From contig LT629764.1 of assembly GCA_900105225.1 (NCBI GenBank), positions 1,954,501-2,018,500 on the forward strand: DNA of 64,000 bases, written 5' to 3'. The stretch comes from Paenibacillaceae bacterium GAS479. GTDB taxonomy: Bacteria > Bacillota > Bacilli > Paenibacillales > Paenibacillaceae. Position numbers and translations under genes: made by a program. Positions 46,767 through 56,265 of this stretch are shown here, piece after piece. The notes under the pieces were generated by a model. The model made no database searches. It had not been told where the DNA came from and saw nothing but the letters and a program-made list of their open reading frames with translations. Each line of letters opens with the position of its first letter. Position 1 is the stretch's first letter.

Positions 46767-48485
46767 TTATTTCGCAATGTAAGCGTAGTTGTAGTCAATG
46801 TTGCCGTTATAGGTGACGAACGTGTCTTTCACATAAGGCTTAACGAGCGAGACAGCCGTGTCGTAGTAAACCGGCATAACTACAGCTTCGTCCATCAGCA
46901 TTTTCTCGGCTTGAGCCAGCAGCTTGACACGTGCAGCCTGATCAGCAGATGCATAAGCGTCATGGATGAGCTTATCATAAGCAGGGTTTTTGTAACCGAG
47001 GTCATTGTTGCCGCTGCCCGTGATGTACAAGTCAAGGAACGTCATGGCATCGTTGTAATCCGCTCCCCAGCCAGAGCGGGCAATGTCATAGTTCAGGCTC
47101 GTACGGTTTTGCAGATACACTTTCCATTCCTGAACTTCGGTTTTCACATCGATGCCCAGGTTTGTTTTCCACATTTCCGTCACGGCAGTAGCGATTTTAG
47201 CATGTGAATCGGAAGTGTTGTAGATCAGCGTTGTAGCCGGGAAGGCGCTCATGCCTTCTTCTTTAAGGCCTTCAGCCAGAAGCTTCTTCGCTTCTTCTAC
47301 GTTCTCCTCGAAGTAAGTTTGCTGAGTCTCTTCACGGAAGCTCTTCTCTTGGCCTTTAATTGTCGGAGGTACGAAGCCGAATGCTGGCGTTTGTCCGCCA
47401 AGCACGACTTTGTCAACCAGCAGTTTGCGGTCGATGGAGATCGACAGAGCTTTACGTACTTTTATATTGTTGAAAGGCTTTTTGCTTTGGTTGAAAATAT
47501 AGTAATACGTGCTTGCCGTGTTCTCGACTTGCAGCTCTGCAAATTTATCTTTGCGGAATTTATCCACTTGCGGCGCAGGAATTGTGCCGGTTGGTTTGCC
47601 AGCCCAATCAAGTTTGCTGACGTTGTAGCTGTTCAATTCAGTACCAGAATCCTTCATCATCACGAATTCAACTTTGTTCAGCTTCACATCAGCATTGCCG
47701 TAGTAGTTCTCATTCTTCACAATCTCGACTTTAGACCCATGCTGCCAAGCGGACAGTTTGAACGGACCATTGCTGGAGAATGATGCTGCTTCGGCAGCCC
47801 ATTTAGGATCTTTTTCTACCGCTACTTTATCAATTGGGTAGTAGGTATAGAAGTTCACCAGGCTGAGGAAGTACGTCGTTGGGCTTTTCAGCTTTACTTC
47901 GAGCGTGGAATCGTCAAGAGCCTTGACGCCTACTTTGTCGATGCTGCCTTTGCCCGTGTTGTACTCTTTAGCACCTTCGATGTAATGCAGTTGATATGCA
48001 TACGGAGCTGGAGTTGTTGCTTTTGGATCCAGCGTGCGCTTCCACGAGTATTCAAAGTCATGCGCCGTTACCGGGTTGCCGGTCGACCATTTGGAATCCT
48101 TGCGAATTTTGAACGTGTAAGTTTTGCCGTCCTCAGAAACGGTCCAGCTCTCAGCCATACCTGGTACTGTTTCACCCGTTTTGTCGGTTTTGGTCAAGCC
48201 CTCGAAGATACCGTTCGCGATTGTGCCGGATACGTTGTCCTGCATCAGCGCTGGGTCAAGAGTAGGAGGCTCGGAAGTGATGTTCATGCGGAACACTTGA
48301 TCACCGGATGGGGCTGTAGTCTCGCCGCCTGTGTTAGTAGCTGTGTTGTTAGCTGCGTTCTCGCTACCAGCACTGCCGTTGTTGCTAGAATTGACGGCGT
48401 TACCATTATTGCTGTTACCGCATGCAGCCAGTACGCTACCTGCGACCATAAGTGCTGCCAGTGTCATACCTGTCTTTTTGTACAC
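46767..48485 (-). CDS. Oligopeptide-binding lipoprotein (OppA/DppE, SBP family 5)
   Basis: 572 residues. Lipoprotein signal with LAAC lipobox (Cys ~22), an Asn/Ser/Gly-rich tether (~23-58), then family-5 solute-binding features: SEPPTLDPALMQDNVSGTI and GIFEGL, VTAHDFEYSWKRTLDP, and ARSGWGADYNDAMTFLD. It captures peptides outside the membrane for the downstream OppBCDF. The start is GTG (MYKKTG), with AAGG 5 nt upstream and a very good promoter ~47 nt before it. Confidence 0.92.
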   Translation of the reverse strand: MYKKTGMTLAALMVAGSVLAACGNSNNGNAVNSSNNGSAGSENAANNTATNTGGETTAPSGDQVFRMNITSEPPTLDPALMQDNVSGTIANGIFEGLTKTDKTGETVPGMAESWTVSEDGKTYTFKIRKDSKWSTGNPVTAHDFEYSWKRTLDPKATTPAPYAYQLHYIEGAKEYNTGKGSIDKVGVKALDDSTLEVKLKSPTTYFLSLVNFYTYYPIDKVAVEKDPKWAAEAASFSSNGPFKLSAWQHGSKVEIVKNENYYGNADVKLNKVEFVMMKDSGTELNSYNVSKLDWAGKPTGTIPAPQVDKFRKDKFAELQVENTASTYYYIFNQSKKPFNNIKVRKALSISIDRKLLVDKVVLGGQTPAFGFVPPTIKGQEKSFREETQQTYFEENVEEAKKLLAEGLKEEGMSAFPATTLIYNTSDSHAKIATAVTEMWKTNLGIDVKTEVQEWKVYLQNRTSLNYDIARSGWGADYNDAMTFLDLYITGSGNNDLGYKNPAYDKLIHDAYASADQAARVKLLAQAEKMLMDEAVVMPVYYDTAVSLVKPYVKDTFVTYNGNIDYNYAYIAK

Positions 48486-48531
48486 TAACCTTACACGCCC
48501 CTTACATTAATGGTTGAATTGCATAATATGA

Positions 48532-48560
48532 ATTATACTATTACATAAGATGAATAACAA
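48532..48560 (-). promoter_or_regulatory. Sigma-A promoter of the peptide ABC operon
   Basis: On the minus strand TTGTTA, a 17-nt spacer and TATAAT. The predicted leader is about 40 nt. Confidence 0.75.
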
Positions 48561-49011
48561 CTTGCATTATTTTCTTTTGGAAAATAAATTTATCATCGCC
48601 ATATCATTGTTGAAATTAATTAAATAAACTGATAATTATGCATTTCTTCTCATTAATACATTGACGCTTTATTAGATTAACGCAATTGTTAAGTAAAGGA
48701 TTAAACCTGCATAATTAAAGACATTTTCTTCTTTAACCTCATCTTCTCATCATTCTCTCGCTAAAAAGATAGGATCATGCCATGCATAATTATGTACCCC
48801 ATTCAATATCCAATCCATTTCAAATCTAGGTCTCAAAGCAAACATCCCATTTATCTATCCAGATAACTGGTAAAAATATGGACAATTGACCCGCTTGGTC
48901 CTATCCGATCCTATGTATTTTTACCTGCTTTCTGCTTTTTATGTATCGGAACGAAGACATGGCTCTGTACGGAAAACTGGACTACTGTACAGGTAGGAGG
49001 ACCCACAGGCA
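48561..49011. other. AT-rich non-coding region
   Basis: About 450 nt between the two minus-strand operons, with no open frame above noise and base composition clearly AT-richer than its neighbours. No further signal is supported apart from the promoter of the peptide operon next to it. Confidence 0.4.
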
Positions 49012-49051
49012 AACAAGCTTCCTACTCCTATTGCGGAGCAGAAAGCTTGTT
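49012..49051 (-). terminator. Terminator-like hairpin after second response regulator
   Basis: AACAAGCTT..CTCC / GGAG..AAGCTTGTT is a 17-nt-armed imperfect stem 18 nt past the stop. The U tract is short. Confidence 0.55.
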
Positions 49052-49068
49052 ATAGATCACTTCTCATG

Positions 49069-50289
49069 TCAGGTATTTAGAATGCCTGGAGCCGTGTTCT
49101 TCTTATCCTGACGATATTCGGTCGGCGTCATCTGGAACCTTTTACGGAACACTTGGGTGAAGTGGCGCATGTCCTGGTATCCGATGTGCTCCGCAATATC
49201 CGCCAGCTTGAGATCGGAATCACGCAGCAGTTGCCGCGCCTCCTCTAGCCTTAAGCCAATCAGATAATCCTTGAAGCCCTGACCAGTCTTCTGTTTGAAC
49301 AGCTGACTGAAGTAAACCGGATTAAGAAAGACGACAGACGCAATCCGCTCCAGCGACAGCGATTCCTCCCTGTAATGGGCGCTGATATACTGCAGGGCTA
49401 CCTCAATGGCCTTGTTGTCGCTCCCGCCCTTTATCCGCAGCGCGGGCATACTTTGCTTCTCCTCTACCGGATTGGCCATGGAGCGGTACAGCTTTTGCAC
49501 CGTTTCCGGCACTTCACGGATCTCGCCAACCATACCGCTGCGAGCGAGCTGGAACGGAATTTTCAAGTAACGACCGAGATAACCTCGCAAATTAGCCATC
49601 AGCCCGGACAGGGTATCCTCCGATCCCAGCACGGCCACACCGATAAGCGTATTCCGATCGTAGCTTATGACGAACCCGTCCCCACTTCGTTTCAACAGCT
49701 CACTGAACACATTATCAACGACAAAATGCTCCAGTCCTGCATCCCGCGTGCCCGACTCCAGGCGGACCATGACGAGATGGAACCCACAATAGCGCTCCAG
49801 CAGAGCGTTGCTGTCCAACTGACCGATGTCCTGACCGGATGCCAGCCGTTGGAACATCGCTTCGCGCAAATAGTTGAGGCTGCCGCGCAGCAGCTCACCC
49901 TCCTTGAGAGCGCTGCGCTCCTCGGCGAGCTCGCCCGCCAGTTGGCCGATCAGCTCCAGCAGCCGCTTTTTGCCGATCGGCTTGAGCAAATAGTCTTTGG
50001 CGCCGAGCTGCACCGCCTTCTGGGCGTAGGAGAACTCAGAATGCGCGGAAATGACGATCCATTTGACGTGGGGATATTTATGACGGGAGAGGCGCATGAA
50101 CTCCAGACCGTCTATGCCGGGCATCAAAATATCGGTCAGCACGATATCCACCGGATATTGTGATAGAATTCGGGCCGCTTCATCCGCGGAAGCTGCCAGA
50201 TGGATCATGCTATCCGGATAAGCCTGTTCCAGTGTACGCCGCACTCCAGTTCGGATAATACTCTCATCATCTGTTATGAGAATATTCAT
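49069..50289 (-). CDS. YesN-family response regulator (REC + AraC HTH)
   Basis: 406 residues. Receiver: Asp7/Asp8, phospho-acceptor Asp53 (VLTDILMPGIDG), Lys in DYLLKPIGKK. C-terminal AraC HTH: LRLEEARQLLRDSDLKLADIAEHIGY and FRKRFQMTPTEYRQ. Shorter middle region than the paralogue at 17918. Last gene of an operon ordered binding protein, permease, permease, kinase, regulator; it probably activates that operon in response to the transported sugar. Confidence 0.92.
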   Translation of the reverse strand: MNILITDDESIIRTGVRRTLEQAYPDSMIHLAASADEAARILSQYPVDIVLTDILMPGIDGLEFMRLSRHKYPHVKWIVISAHSEFSYAQKAVQLGAKDYLLKPIGKKRLLELIGQLAGELAEERSALKEGELLRGSLNYLREAMFQRLASGQDIGQLDSNALLERYCGFHLVMVRLESGTRDAGLEHFVVDNVFSELLKRSGDGFVISYDRNTLIGVAVLGSEDTLSGLMANLRGYLGRYLKIPFQLARSGMVGEIREVPETVQKLYRSMANPVEEKQSMPALRIKGGSDNKAIEVALQYISAHYREESLSLERIASVVFLNPVYFSQLFKQKTGQGFKDYLIGLRLEEARQLLRDSDLKLADIAEHIGYQDMRHFTQVFRKRFQMTPTEYRQDKKNTAPGILNT

Positions 50290-50313
50290 GAACGGGCCGC
50301 CTCCTTCACTCCG

Positions 50314-52275
50314 TTAATTCGTACCTTCACTCTCCACATTCCCTGAACGATTCATCGGCGGCGGCAAGGGCAGCGTCAGACGTATGACGGTACCTTGACC
50401 GATGCGGCTTTCTGCCTGCAGCCCGTAACCCTGACCGAACGTATGGAAGAGACGGCGATGCACATTCACCAAGCCAATACCGCCTTGCGCTGCCCCACGC
50501 GACGTTTTGCCCATCGCAAAAGAGCTGTCCGGCATCTTGCCTGGACCAACGATACCCTCCACGGCAGAGCTGCCCCGCTCTATTCCTCGCTCTATTCCTT
50601 GCTCTCCTCCTTGCCCTACTCCCTGCGCCCCTCTTTGCTCCGCTAGCCCAGTCCCCACAGGAGCAGTCGACGCCGAGCCGAACGAGGCTTGCAGCCGCTC
50701 CAGCGTCTCCTCCGTCATACCGACGCCATTGTCGCACACCGTGAGCAGCAAACGACCGTCCCGTACCACTGCCGTCAGCGTTAGCCTTCCATCCCCCGAC
50801 AGCGGCTCAAGGCCGTGCTTGACGGCGTTCTCGATGACCGGCTGCAGTGTCATTTTCGGTATCGGGACATCATAGAGCTCGTGCGGAATATCAATCTCGA
50901 CCGCTAAACGGCCTTCCAGCCGGATCGTGATGATCGTCAAATAATCGCGAATCTGCTCCAGTTCCTCCCCAAGCGTCACGGGCACACCCTGTTCCCAGTG
51001 GCTGCTGTAACGGAACATACGAGAGAGCGCCAGCACGACCTCGCCAAGATCATCTTCCTCGCGCTCATCGAGCATCCAATAAATCATGTCCAGCGTGTTG
51101 TAAAGGAAATGCGGGTTAACCTGCGATTGCAGAGCCTGCAATTCTGCATTTTTCTCACTGGCCGCGCTCTGTTTCATTCGCTCGATTAAATGGCCGATCT
51201 GCCTGACCATGCGATTAAAAGATGAGGCCAGCGCATCCATCTCTCGGTAGCTGCCAGCGTCAACCTGACTCTGAAAGTTACCGAGCTCCACCCGTTTCAT
51301 CTCGCGGATCATCCGCTTGAGCGGGGAGGAGATTGTTTTGGAGAACACAGTTGCCGTAATTATCGACAACAATACGAGGGCTACGCCAACAATAATCAAG
51401 TAACGCTGCATTTCCACCAGCTCGACGTTAAGGTCGCGGTCAGGGGTCACGGTAATGGCCGTCCATTCGGCAAAAGGCAGCCGCGAGGAGACGACCAGCT
51501 GATTATCCCGCTCCGCGACTAGCGACTCTCCCGTGACAGTTGGACGCTTCCCATCCCCAAGGCGCGGCAGCTCTTTCGCTCCGTCGGTCGCACTCACCAG
51601 ATTACCGCCAGCATCAACGAGATATACTTCGCTGTTTGGGCTCATTTTCAGATTGTCTAACGCCGCAAGGATTGGCGCGGGACTCGTCTCATAGAGCACG
51701 ATGCCGATCGGCCGATGCTCATCCAGATCGAACAGCTGGCGGCCGAATGCCAGCACTGGTCGGGTTTCATTGGAATCGATGATCGAGGACGGATAGATGC
51801 CGAGCCAGACGATTTTGCCGCCACCGCCCAGAATCGATCGGTACCAGTCGGTGGAACGGTAACCCGGCATTACATCGTTGATATAATTCCCGTAATTATA
51901 AATGTTGCCTTCGTCCGTCATGATATGAATCCCGACCAAATCGTCTCGCGAGAAAAAGTTCGCCCCGATAATATTCGTAATCGAGCGTTCGTTCGCAAAT
52001 TGCTCACGCGGCTCGGCCGATTGATCCTGCAGCATCCGCACAAGATCAAAGTTGTTGCTGATCGACTTGGACAGGCTGTCAAAACCTTTGTCGAGCAGAT
52101 CGAATAAACCAATCGTCTGGGAGACGTTTTTGCTTGATAGATCGGAGATCTTACGCTGCAACTGCTCAGTCGCACGATTGTAAAAAAGCAAGCTGACGAC
52201 GATCACGATGCCGGTCATGGAAAAGAGCAGCACGATAAACAGTCTTTGTTGCAACGTCTTGCTGCCCCGCCGCAT
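50314..52275 (-). CDS. YesM-family sensor histidine kinase with insert in ATP lid
   Basis: 653 residues. TM1 ~13-33, an extracellular Cache-like sensor (~34-285), TM2 ~290-312, HAMP (~313-365), His_kinase with His389 (QVNPHFLYNTLDMIYWM) and HATPase_c (QPVIENAVKHGL, DNGVGM). Between the G1 box and the final GIGLVNVHRRL block there is a Gly/Glu/Arg-rich insertion (~530-597, containing ERGIERGSS). This is where the ATP lid lies, so activity or regulation may be affected. 24 nt before the regulator gene. Confidence 0.9.
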   Translation of the reverse strand: MRRGSKTLQQRLFIVLLFSMTGIVIVVSLLFYNRATEQLQRKISDLSSKNVSQTIGLFDLLDKGFDSLSKSISNNFDLVRMLQDQSAEPREQFANERSITNIIGANFFSRDDLVGIHIMTDEGNIYNYGNYINDVMPGYRSTDWYRSILGGGGKIVWLGIYPSSIIDSNETRPVLAFGRQLFDLDEHRPIGIVLYETSPAPILAALDNLKMSPNSEVYLVDAGGNLVSATDGAKELPRLGDGKRPTVTGESLVAERDNQLVVSSRLPFAEWTAITVTPDRDLNVELVEMQRYLIIVGVALVLLSIITATVFSKTISSPLKRMIREMKRVELGNFQSQVDAGSYREMDALASSFNRMVRQIGHLIERMKQSAASEKNAELQALQSQVNPHFLYNTLDMIYWMLDEREEDDLGEVVLALSRMFRYSSHWEQGVPVTLGEELEQIRDYLTIITIRLEGRLAVEIDIPHELYDVPIPKMTLQPVIENAVKHGLEPLSGDGRLTLTAVVRDGRLLLTVCDNGVGMTEETLERLQASFGSASTAPVGTGLAEQRGAQGVGQGGEQGIERGIERGSSAVEGIVGPGKMPDSSFAMGKTSRGAAQGGIGLVNVHRRLFHTFGQGYGLQAESRIGQGTVIRLTLPLPPPMNRSGNVESEGTN

Positions 52276-52311
52276 GGATCATCACCACCTCGGACTAGAA
52301 TTGACGGCAAA

Positions 52312-52346
52312 GCCCCGCCTTCCAAGCGCGGCGCGCGGAAGGCGGG
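52312..52346. other. Hairpin between permease and kinase genes
   Basis: A perfect 11-bp stem CCCCGCCTTCC / GGAAGGCGGGG encloses GC-rich loop DNA. There is only a weak U tract on the minus strand, so partial termination or mRNA processing is likely. Confidence 0.6.
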
Positions 52347-52393
52347 GTTAATTATGTCGGGCTGGTCAGGCCGAGTATGCAAGACCGATTAAA

Positions 52394-53218
52394 TTATCCT
52401 TTGACGGCGCCAGCTACCATGCCCTTTGTAATCCGCTCGGAAAGGATGAAGTAGATCAGGATAACCGGGATGGCGCCCATGACGAGGAAAGCCCCGATAT
52501 TGCCGTAGTTGACGGCATATTGGCTGACAAAGCTATTGACGCCGAACGGCAACGTCTTGAACCTTTCAGAGGAAATGAACGTCGCCGCCAAGATGTATTC
52601 ATTCCAAATATTAATGAATGTCAAGATGCACACGGTCATAATCGGCGGCACCGAGATCGGCAGTATAATACTGCGGAAGATCCGGAACACGCTCGCGCCG
52701 TCCATGAAAGCTGACTCCTCGATCTCATGCGGGATGCCCTTCATAAATCCGCTCATTATAAATACCGCTACCGGTGTTTGGAAAGCGATATAGGGCAAGA
52801 TGAGTGACCAACGGGTGTTGAGGATGTCAATTTTGCTGAACATGGTCATTAGCGGAAGCAGCGTCGCCTGCATCGGAATCATCAGGCCGAGCAGGAAAAC
52901 GAGCAAGGCAACGGGCGCCAGCTTCCAGCGAAAGCGAGAGATCGCATAGGCGGTCATAGAAGCCAAGATAATGACGACAACCATTGTAATTACAGTAACG
53001 AATACGCTATTGAATAGATACTGCAGGTAATTCCCGGCTTCGTATGCCTCCGTGTAATTGGCGAACCGCGGGTTCTGCGGAAGAGCGAAAAAGCTGCCGT
53101 CTAGAATCTCCTCATTTGTCTTGAAGGAGTAAAGGATGAGCCAAAGCAGCGGGTACAGCTGGGTGACGACAAGGACCGCCAGGAGAAAATACACAACTCC
53201 TTTTTTGATGGAATCCAT
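52394..53218 (-). CDS. ABC sugar permease, MalG type
   Basis: 274 residues with six TM helices. EAA motif EESAFMDGASVFRIFRSIIL and then PISVPPI; ends KGMVAGAVKG, typical of MalG/LacG-like subunits. Functions with the MalF-type protein encoded 20 nt upstream. Confidence 0.92.
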   Translation of the reverse strand: MDSIKKGVVYFLLAVLVVTQLYPLLWLILYSFKTNEEILDGSFFALPQNPRFANYTEAYEAGNYLQYLFNSVFVTVITMVVVIILASMTAYAISRFRWKLAPVALLVFLLGLMIPMQATLLPLMTMFSKIDILNTRWSLILPYIAFQTPVAVFIMSGFMKGIPHEIEESAFMDGASVFRIFRSIILPISVPPIMTVCILTFINIWNEYILAATFISSERFKTLPFGVNSFVSQYAVNYGNIGAFLVMGAIPVILIYFILSERITKGMVAGAVKG

Positions 53219-53238
53219 AGATGTATGCTCTCCTTTCC

Positions 53239-54132
53239 TCAGCTTACCTTATTCTCGACACGCTTGAAAACGCTATTGATCAGCACGGTAAATACGAGAC
53301 AGATGATGACGAGCGTCATTGCCAGCGCACTGCCGTATCCGTACTTAAATTCCGAGAACGTGTAGTTGTACATGAGCGTTGAGATCACATCCGTTGCATG
53401 CGCAGGACCGCCTCCGGTCATGACCATAATAAGGTCGAATGCTTGCAGCGAGCCGATGAAAGCCAGCACGATGGAAATTTTGAACACCGGTACGATGAGC
53501 GGCAGCGTAATGTAGCGATCTGCCTTGAAGCCATCTGCGCCGTCGATTTTGGCCGCCTCGTAAATGTCAGTCGGGATATTCTGTACGCCTGTGTACTGAA
53601 TCAACAGATGGTAACCAAAGTATTGCCAAAGCGACACGATATACAGGCTGTACATCGCGAACTTAGGCGAGCTCAGCCAGGCAGTCATATGCTCTTCCAT
53701 GCCAATAGAGTTCAGAATTCCGTTGATCATACCGCCCATATCGAGCGGATTGTAGATTGTTTTCCACAGCTGGCCAATGATGACGACCGAAAGAATGACC
53801 GGCATGAAGTAGATGGACACCAGCGTATTGCCGCGACGCACATAACGGTTGATGAGTATGGCGAACAGAAGCGTAATTGGAATTTCCAACATGGAGAACA
53901 CGGCGTACATCAGCGTACGTCTCACCGCAGGCCAGAAGTAGGGGTCATTGAACAAGATGTTCCTGTAGTTTTCCAAGCCGATAAACGTTTTGTTGGGGCT
54001 GATGCCGTCCCAGAGCATTAGGCTGTTATATCCCGATACGACGATTGGCACGAATACCATCATAATATAGAGCAGCAAGCACGGCAGCACGAAAACTCCG
54101 ATCGTCCACCAACGCACTTTGAGCACATTCAT
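53239..54132 (-). CDS. ABC sugar permease, MalF/UgpA type
   Basis: 297 residues, six TM helices. EAA motif YEAAKIDGADGFKADRYITL then PLIVPVF; GGPAHATDVISTLMYNYTF near the C-terminus is the usual family signature. Forms the channel with the MalG-type subunit. No ATPase gene lies in the operon. Confidence 0.92.
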   Translation of the reverse strand: MNVLKVRWWTIGVFVLPCLLLYIMMVFVPIVVSGYNSLMLWDGISPNKTFIGLENYRNILFNDPYFWPAVRRTLMYAVFSMLEIPITLLFAILINRYVRRGNTLVSIYFMPVILSVVIIGQLWKTIYNPLDMGGMINGILNSIGMEEHMTAWLSSPKFAMYSLYIVSLWQYFGYHLLIQYTGVQNIPTDIYEAAKIDGADGFKADRYITLPLIVPVFKISIVLAFIGSLQAFDLIMVMTGGGPAHATDVISTLMYNYTFSEFKYGYGSALAMTLVIICLVFTVLINSVFKRVENKVS

Positions 54133-54217
54133 GATTTCTCTACTCCCTCCGACAGAAGCGATCCGAAACGCGCGAGCGCGATTCCCTTATGACTTCTGAG
54201 CCGTTCTGAGCCGAATG

Positions 54218-54256
54218 GCAAGGACAGCCCCTCCTCAGGGAGATGGTGTCCTTGCC
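54218..54256. other. Hairpin after second sugar-binding-protein gene
   Basis: GGCAAGGACA / TGTCCTTGCC, a perfect 10-bp stem, with an inner CCCTcctcAGGG dyad. It has no U tract. Its position matches the attenuators found after the other two binding-protein genes in this window. Confidence 0.6.
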
Positions 54257-54304
54257 GCTCGATCCATTCCGACCTTAACTTAGCCGGCCATGCGTGGGCC
54301 GATT

Positions 54305-55705
54305 TTATTTATTCGCTGCAAAAGCGTCCTGATGTTCCTTGGCTGCTTGTTTGGAATCAACCTTCTGTACGAACAGGTTTTGGATACTGCTCAGATGAGC
54401 CTGAGCGACAGCCGGATTCATCGTGTTATCAAACGCAAGATCGCCGCCGGTAACTTGTTTGAACATATCCAAGATGTTGATGGCCAAATCGGAGTAACCC
54501 GCTGCTTTGAAGTCGCCTTCGATAATTTGGCCGCTGCCAACCGCGTTTTTCAGCTCAAATTGCTTTTTCGGATAGTTCGTCATGAAAAAGTTCAGGAAAT
54601 CCTTCGTTTCTTGCAGATGTTTGCTGTTCGCGCTGATCGCGAAGCCGGAGCCCGGAGCAAGCATGAACTGATTCACATCGCCTTTTCCATTGACGGTCGG
54701 GAACGAGAACGCTCCAACTTTGCCTGCTACGCTGGAAGCGTCGATATTGCCCGTTTCCCACGAGCCGATGATGAACATAGCCGCTTTGCCCGTTTTGAAA
54801 ATGTTGCCGCCTGCATTAGCATCGATGGACGTTGCGCCCTCAGGGAACGCGCCCGCCTGCACCAGCTCTTGGAACGCGTCGACCGCTTCTGTGAACGCCG
54901 GGTCATTAAAGTCTTTTTTGCCGTCGAGCACATCTTGCAGGAAGCCTGGTCCACCGTTCGTGCGGAGCAGAATGTTCATGAACAGGAACGAGCCCGTCCA
55001 TGTGTCCTTCTCACCGATGGCAATCGGGGTGATGCCCTTCGCTTTGAGCGCTTTGACATCTTCCAGCATCTCGTCGAAGGTTTTTGGCACATCCGTGATG
55101 CCCGCTTGTGCGAATAAATCTTTGTTGTAATAAACAACCTCGATGTTATTACCGTCTGGCAAGGCGTATATATTGTTGTCAAAGCTGTAGTAGTCGAGCA
55201 GACCTTTTTGGAAGGTGTCCTTCAGGCCGTTTTTATCCAGCATGTCATTGAGCGGAGCAAGCAGGCCTGCGTCGACGAACGGCTTCATCTGTGCAGCCGG
55301 ATTGACGATCGTAATATCCGGTACTTCCTTGGAAGCTGCCTGCGTTTTGAGCTTCAGCTTCTGCTGGTCGGTATTGAGCGAATCAAGCTCGATTTTGATG
55401 TTTGGATTTTCTTTTTCATATTGCGCGACAAGCTCCTTCATCATCTTGTTGGCCGGAGAAGTCGCATCGGGATAAATGTTCTGGAATGTAATTGTCACTT
55501 TTTTGCCGCTGTCGCCGCCGGATGTGCCGCCCGTATTAGCAGCACTGGAGTTGTTGGCCGGCTCGTTGCCGCCGTTACTGTTGCTGCTGCCGCAAGCTGC
55601 GAGGCCAACTGCCAATGCACCAGCTGTTAGGATAAGGGCCGTTTTTTTCAATGGACGACGGTTCGCTGATTCGTTCTTTTCGGACTTTCTGATTTGGTTT
55701 TCCAC
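54305..55705 (-). CDS. Sugar-binding lipoprotein, SBP family 1
   Basis: 466 residues. An unusual polar N-terminus of ~22 residues precedes the hydrophobic core and lipobox LAAC (Cys ~38), followed by a Ser/Asn/Gly tether. MalE-type features include VTITFQNIYPDA, LAPLNDMLDKNGL, and GKAAMFIIGSWETGNI. GTG start with GGGGGG ~10 nt upstream. First gene of the operon that continues through two permeases to the kinase and regulator. The ligand is unknown. Confidence 0.9.
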   Translation of the reverse strand: MENQIRKSEKNESANRRPLKKTALILTAGALAVGLAACGSSNSNGGNEPANNSSAANTGGTSGGDSGKKVTITFQNIYPDATSPANKMMKELVAQYEKENPNIKIELDSLNTDQQKLKLKTQAASKEVPDITIVNPAAQMKPFVDAGLLAPLNDMLDKNGLKDTFQKGLLDYYSFDNNIYALPDGNNIEVVYYNKDLFAQAGITDVPKTFDEMLEDVKALKAKGITPIAIGEKDTWTGSFLFMNILLRTNGGPGFLQDVLDGKKDFNDPAFTEAVDAFQELVQAGAFPEGATSIDANAGGNIFKTGKAAMFIIGSWETGNIDASSVAGKVGAFSFPTVNGKGDVNQFMLAPGSGFAISANSKHLQETKDFLNFFMTNYPKKQFELKNAVGSGQIIEGDFKAAGYSDLAINILDMFKQVTGGDLAFDNTMNPAVAQAHLSSIQNLFVQKVDSKQAAKEHQDAFAANK

Positions 55706-55749
55706 TTGTTCAAGTCCCCCCTGCCAAGTTATATCTGAAGTATGCGCCG

Positions 55750-55763
55750 ATAAAGCGTTTTCA
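55750..55763 (-). promoter_or_regulatory. Possible CcpA cre site
   Basis: The minus strand reads TGAAAACGCTTTAT, close to the cre consensus TGWAANCGNTNWCA (last two positions differ), 45-58 nt before the sugar-binding-protein start. Carbon catabolite control would suit the operon. Confidence 0.4.
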
Positions 55764-55832
55764 ACAATGCACGAACTTCAGGGGTGAGGTTTGATTTTTT
55801 AAGATGTTAGGCATTTACATATTTTTGCTCCG

Positions 55833-55867
55833 CTATATTGCAATATAGAATAGCTGGATGGTATATT
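55833..55867 (+). promoter_or_regulatory. Promoter with palindromic operator for PadR operon
   Basis: A perfect 16-bp palindrome CTATATTGCAATATAG (55833-55848) contains the candidate -35 TTGCAA; an 18-nt spacer leads to TATATT. A second dyad GGTATTC / GAATACC (55881, 55914) lies in the leader. Autoregulation by the PadR protein is likely. Confidence 0.55.
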
Positions 55868-55944
55868 ATGGACATCGATTGGTATTCACCATTGTCTGCT
55901 ATCATACATTATCGAATACCTTGCAATAGATAGGAGCTATGCCA

Positions 55945-56265
55945 ATGAATGTTCAATTCAAAAAAGGCGTTCTGGATTTATGCGTGCTGGCATTGACCGT
56001 TTGGGAAGACCGTTATGGCTACGAGCTGGCCGTTGCGATGTCCAACAAGTTTGAGGTTGCTGTCGGCAGCGTTTACCCGTTGCTGAATAGATTGACGCAG
56101 GAAGGCTTTTTTACAACCTATCTACAAGAGTCCACGGAAGGCCCACCGCGCAAATATTACAGGCTCACCCCTCAGGGACATTCGCATCTCATGGCGCTCA
56201 TCAGTGAATGGCGGATGTTCTCGGTAGCCGTTGACGAATTGATTAAGGAAGGTGTCGAGCGATGA
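55945..56265 (+). CDS. PadR-family transcriptional regulator
   Basis: 106 residues, winged helix: FKKGVLDLCVLALTVWEDRYGYELAVAMSN, then SVYPLLNRLTQEGFFTTY and the wing GPPRKYYRLTPQG. The ATG at 55945 is 8 nt after AGGAG; the in-frame ATG six bases earlier is only 2 nt from it. Overlaps the next gene by 4 nt (ATGA), so the three genes that follow one another are translationally coupled. PadR proteins upstream of DUF1700/DUF4097 genes are a recurrent arrangement in Bacillota and are usually linked to envelope stress. Confidence 0.9.
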   Translation: MNVQFKKGVLDLCVLALTVWEDRYGYELAVAMSNKFEVAVGSVYPLLNRLTQEGFFTTYLQESTEGPPRKYYRLTPQGHSHLMALISEWRMFSVAVDELIKEGVER

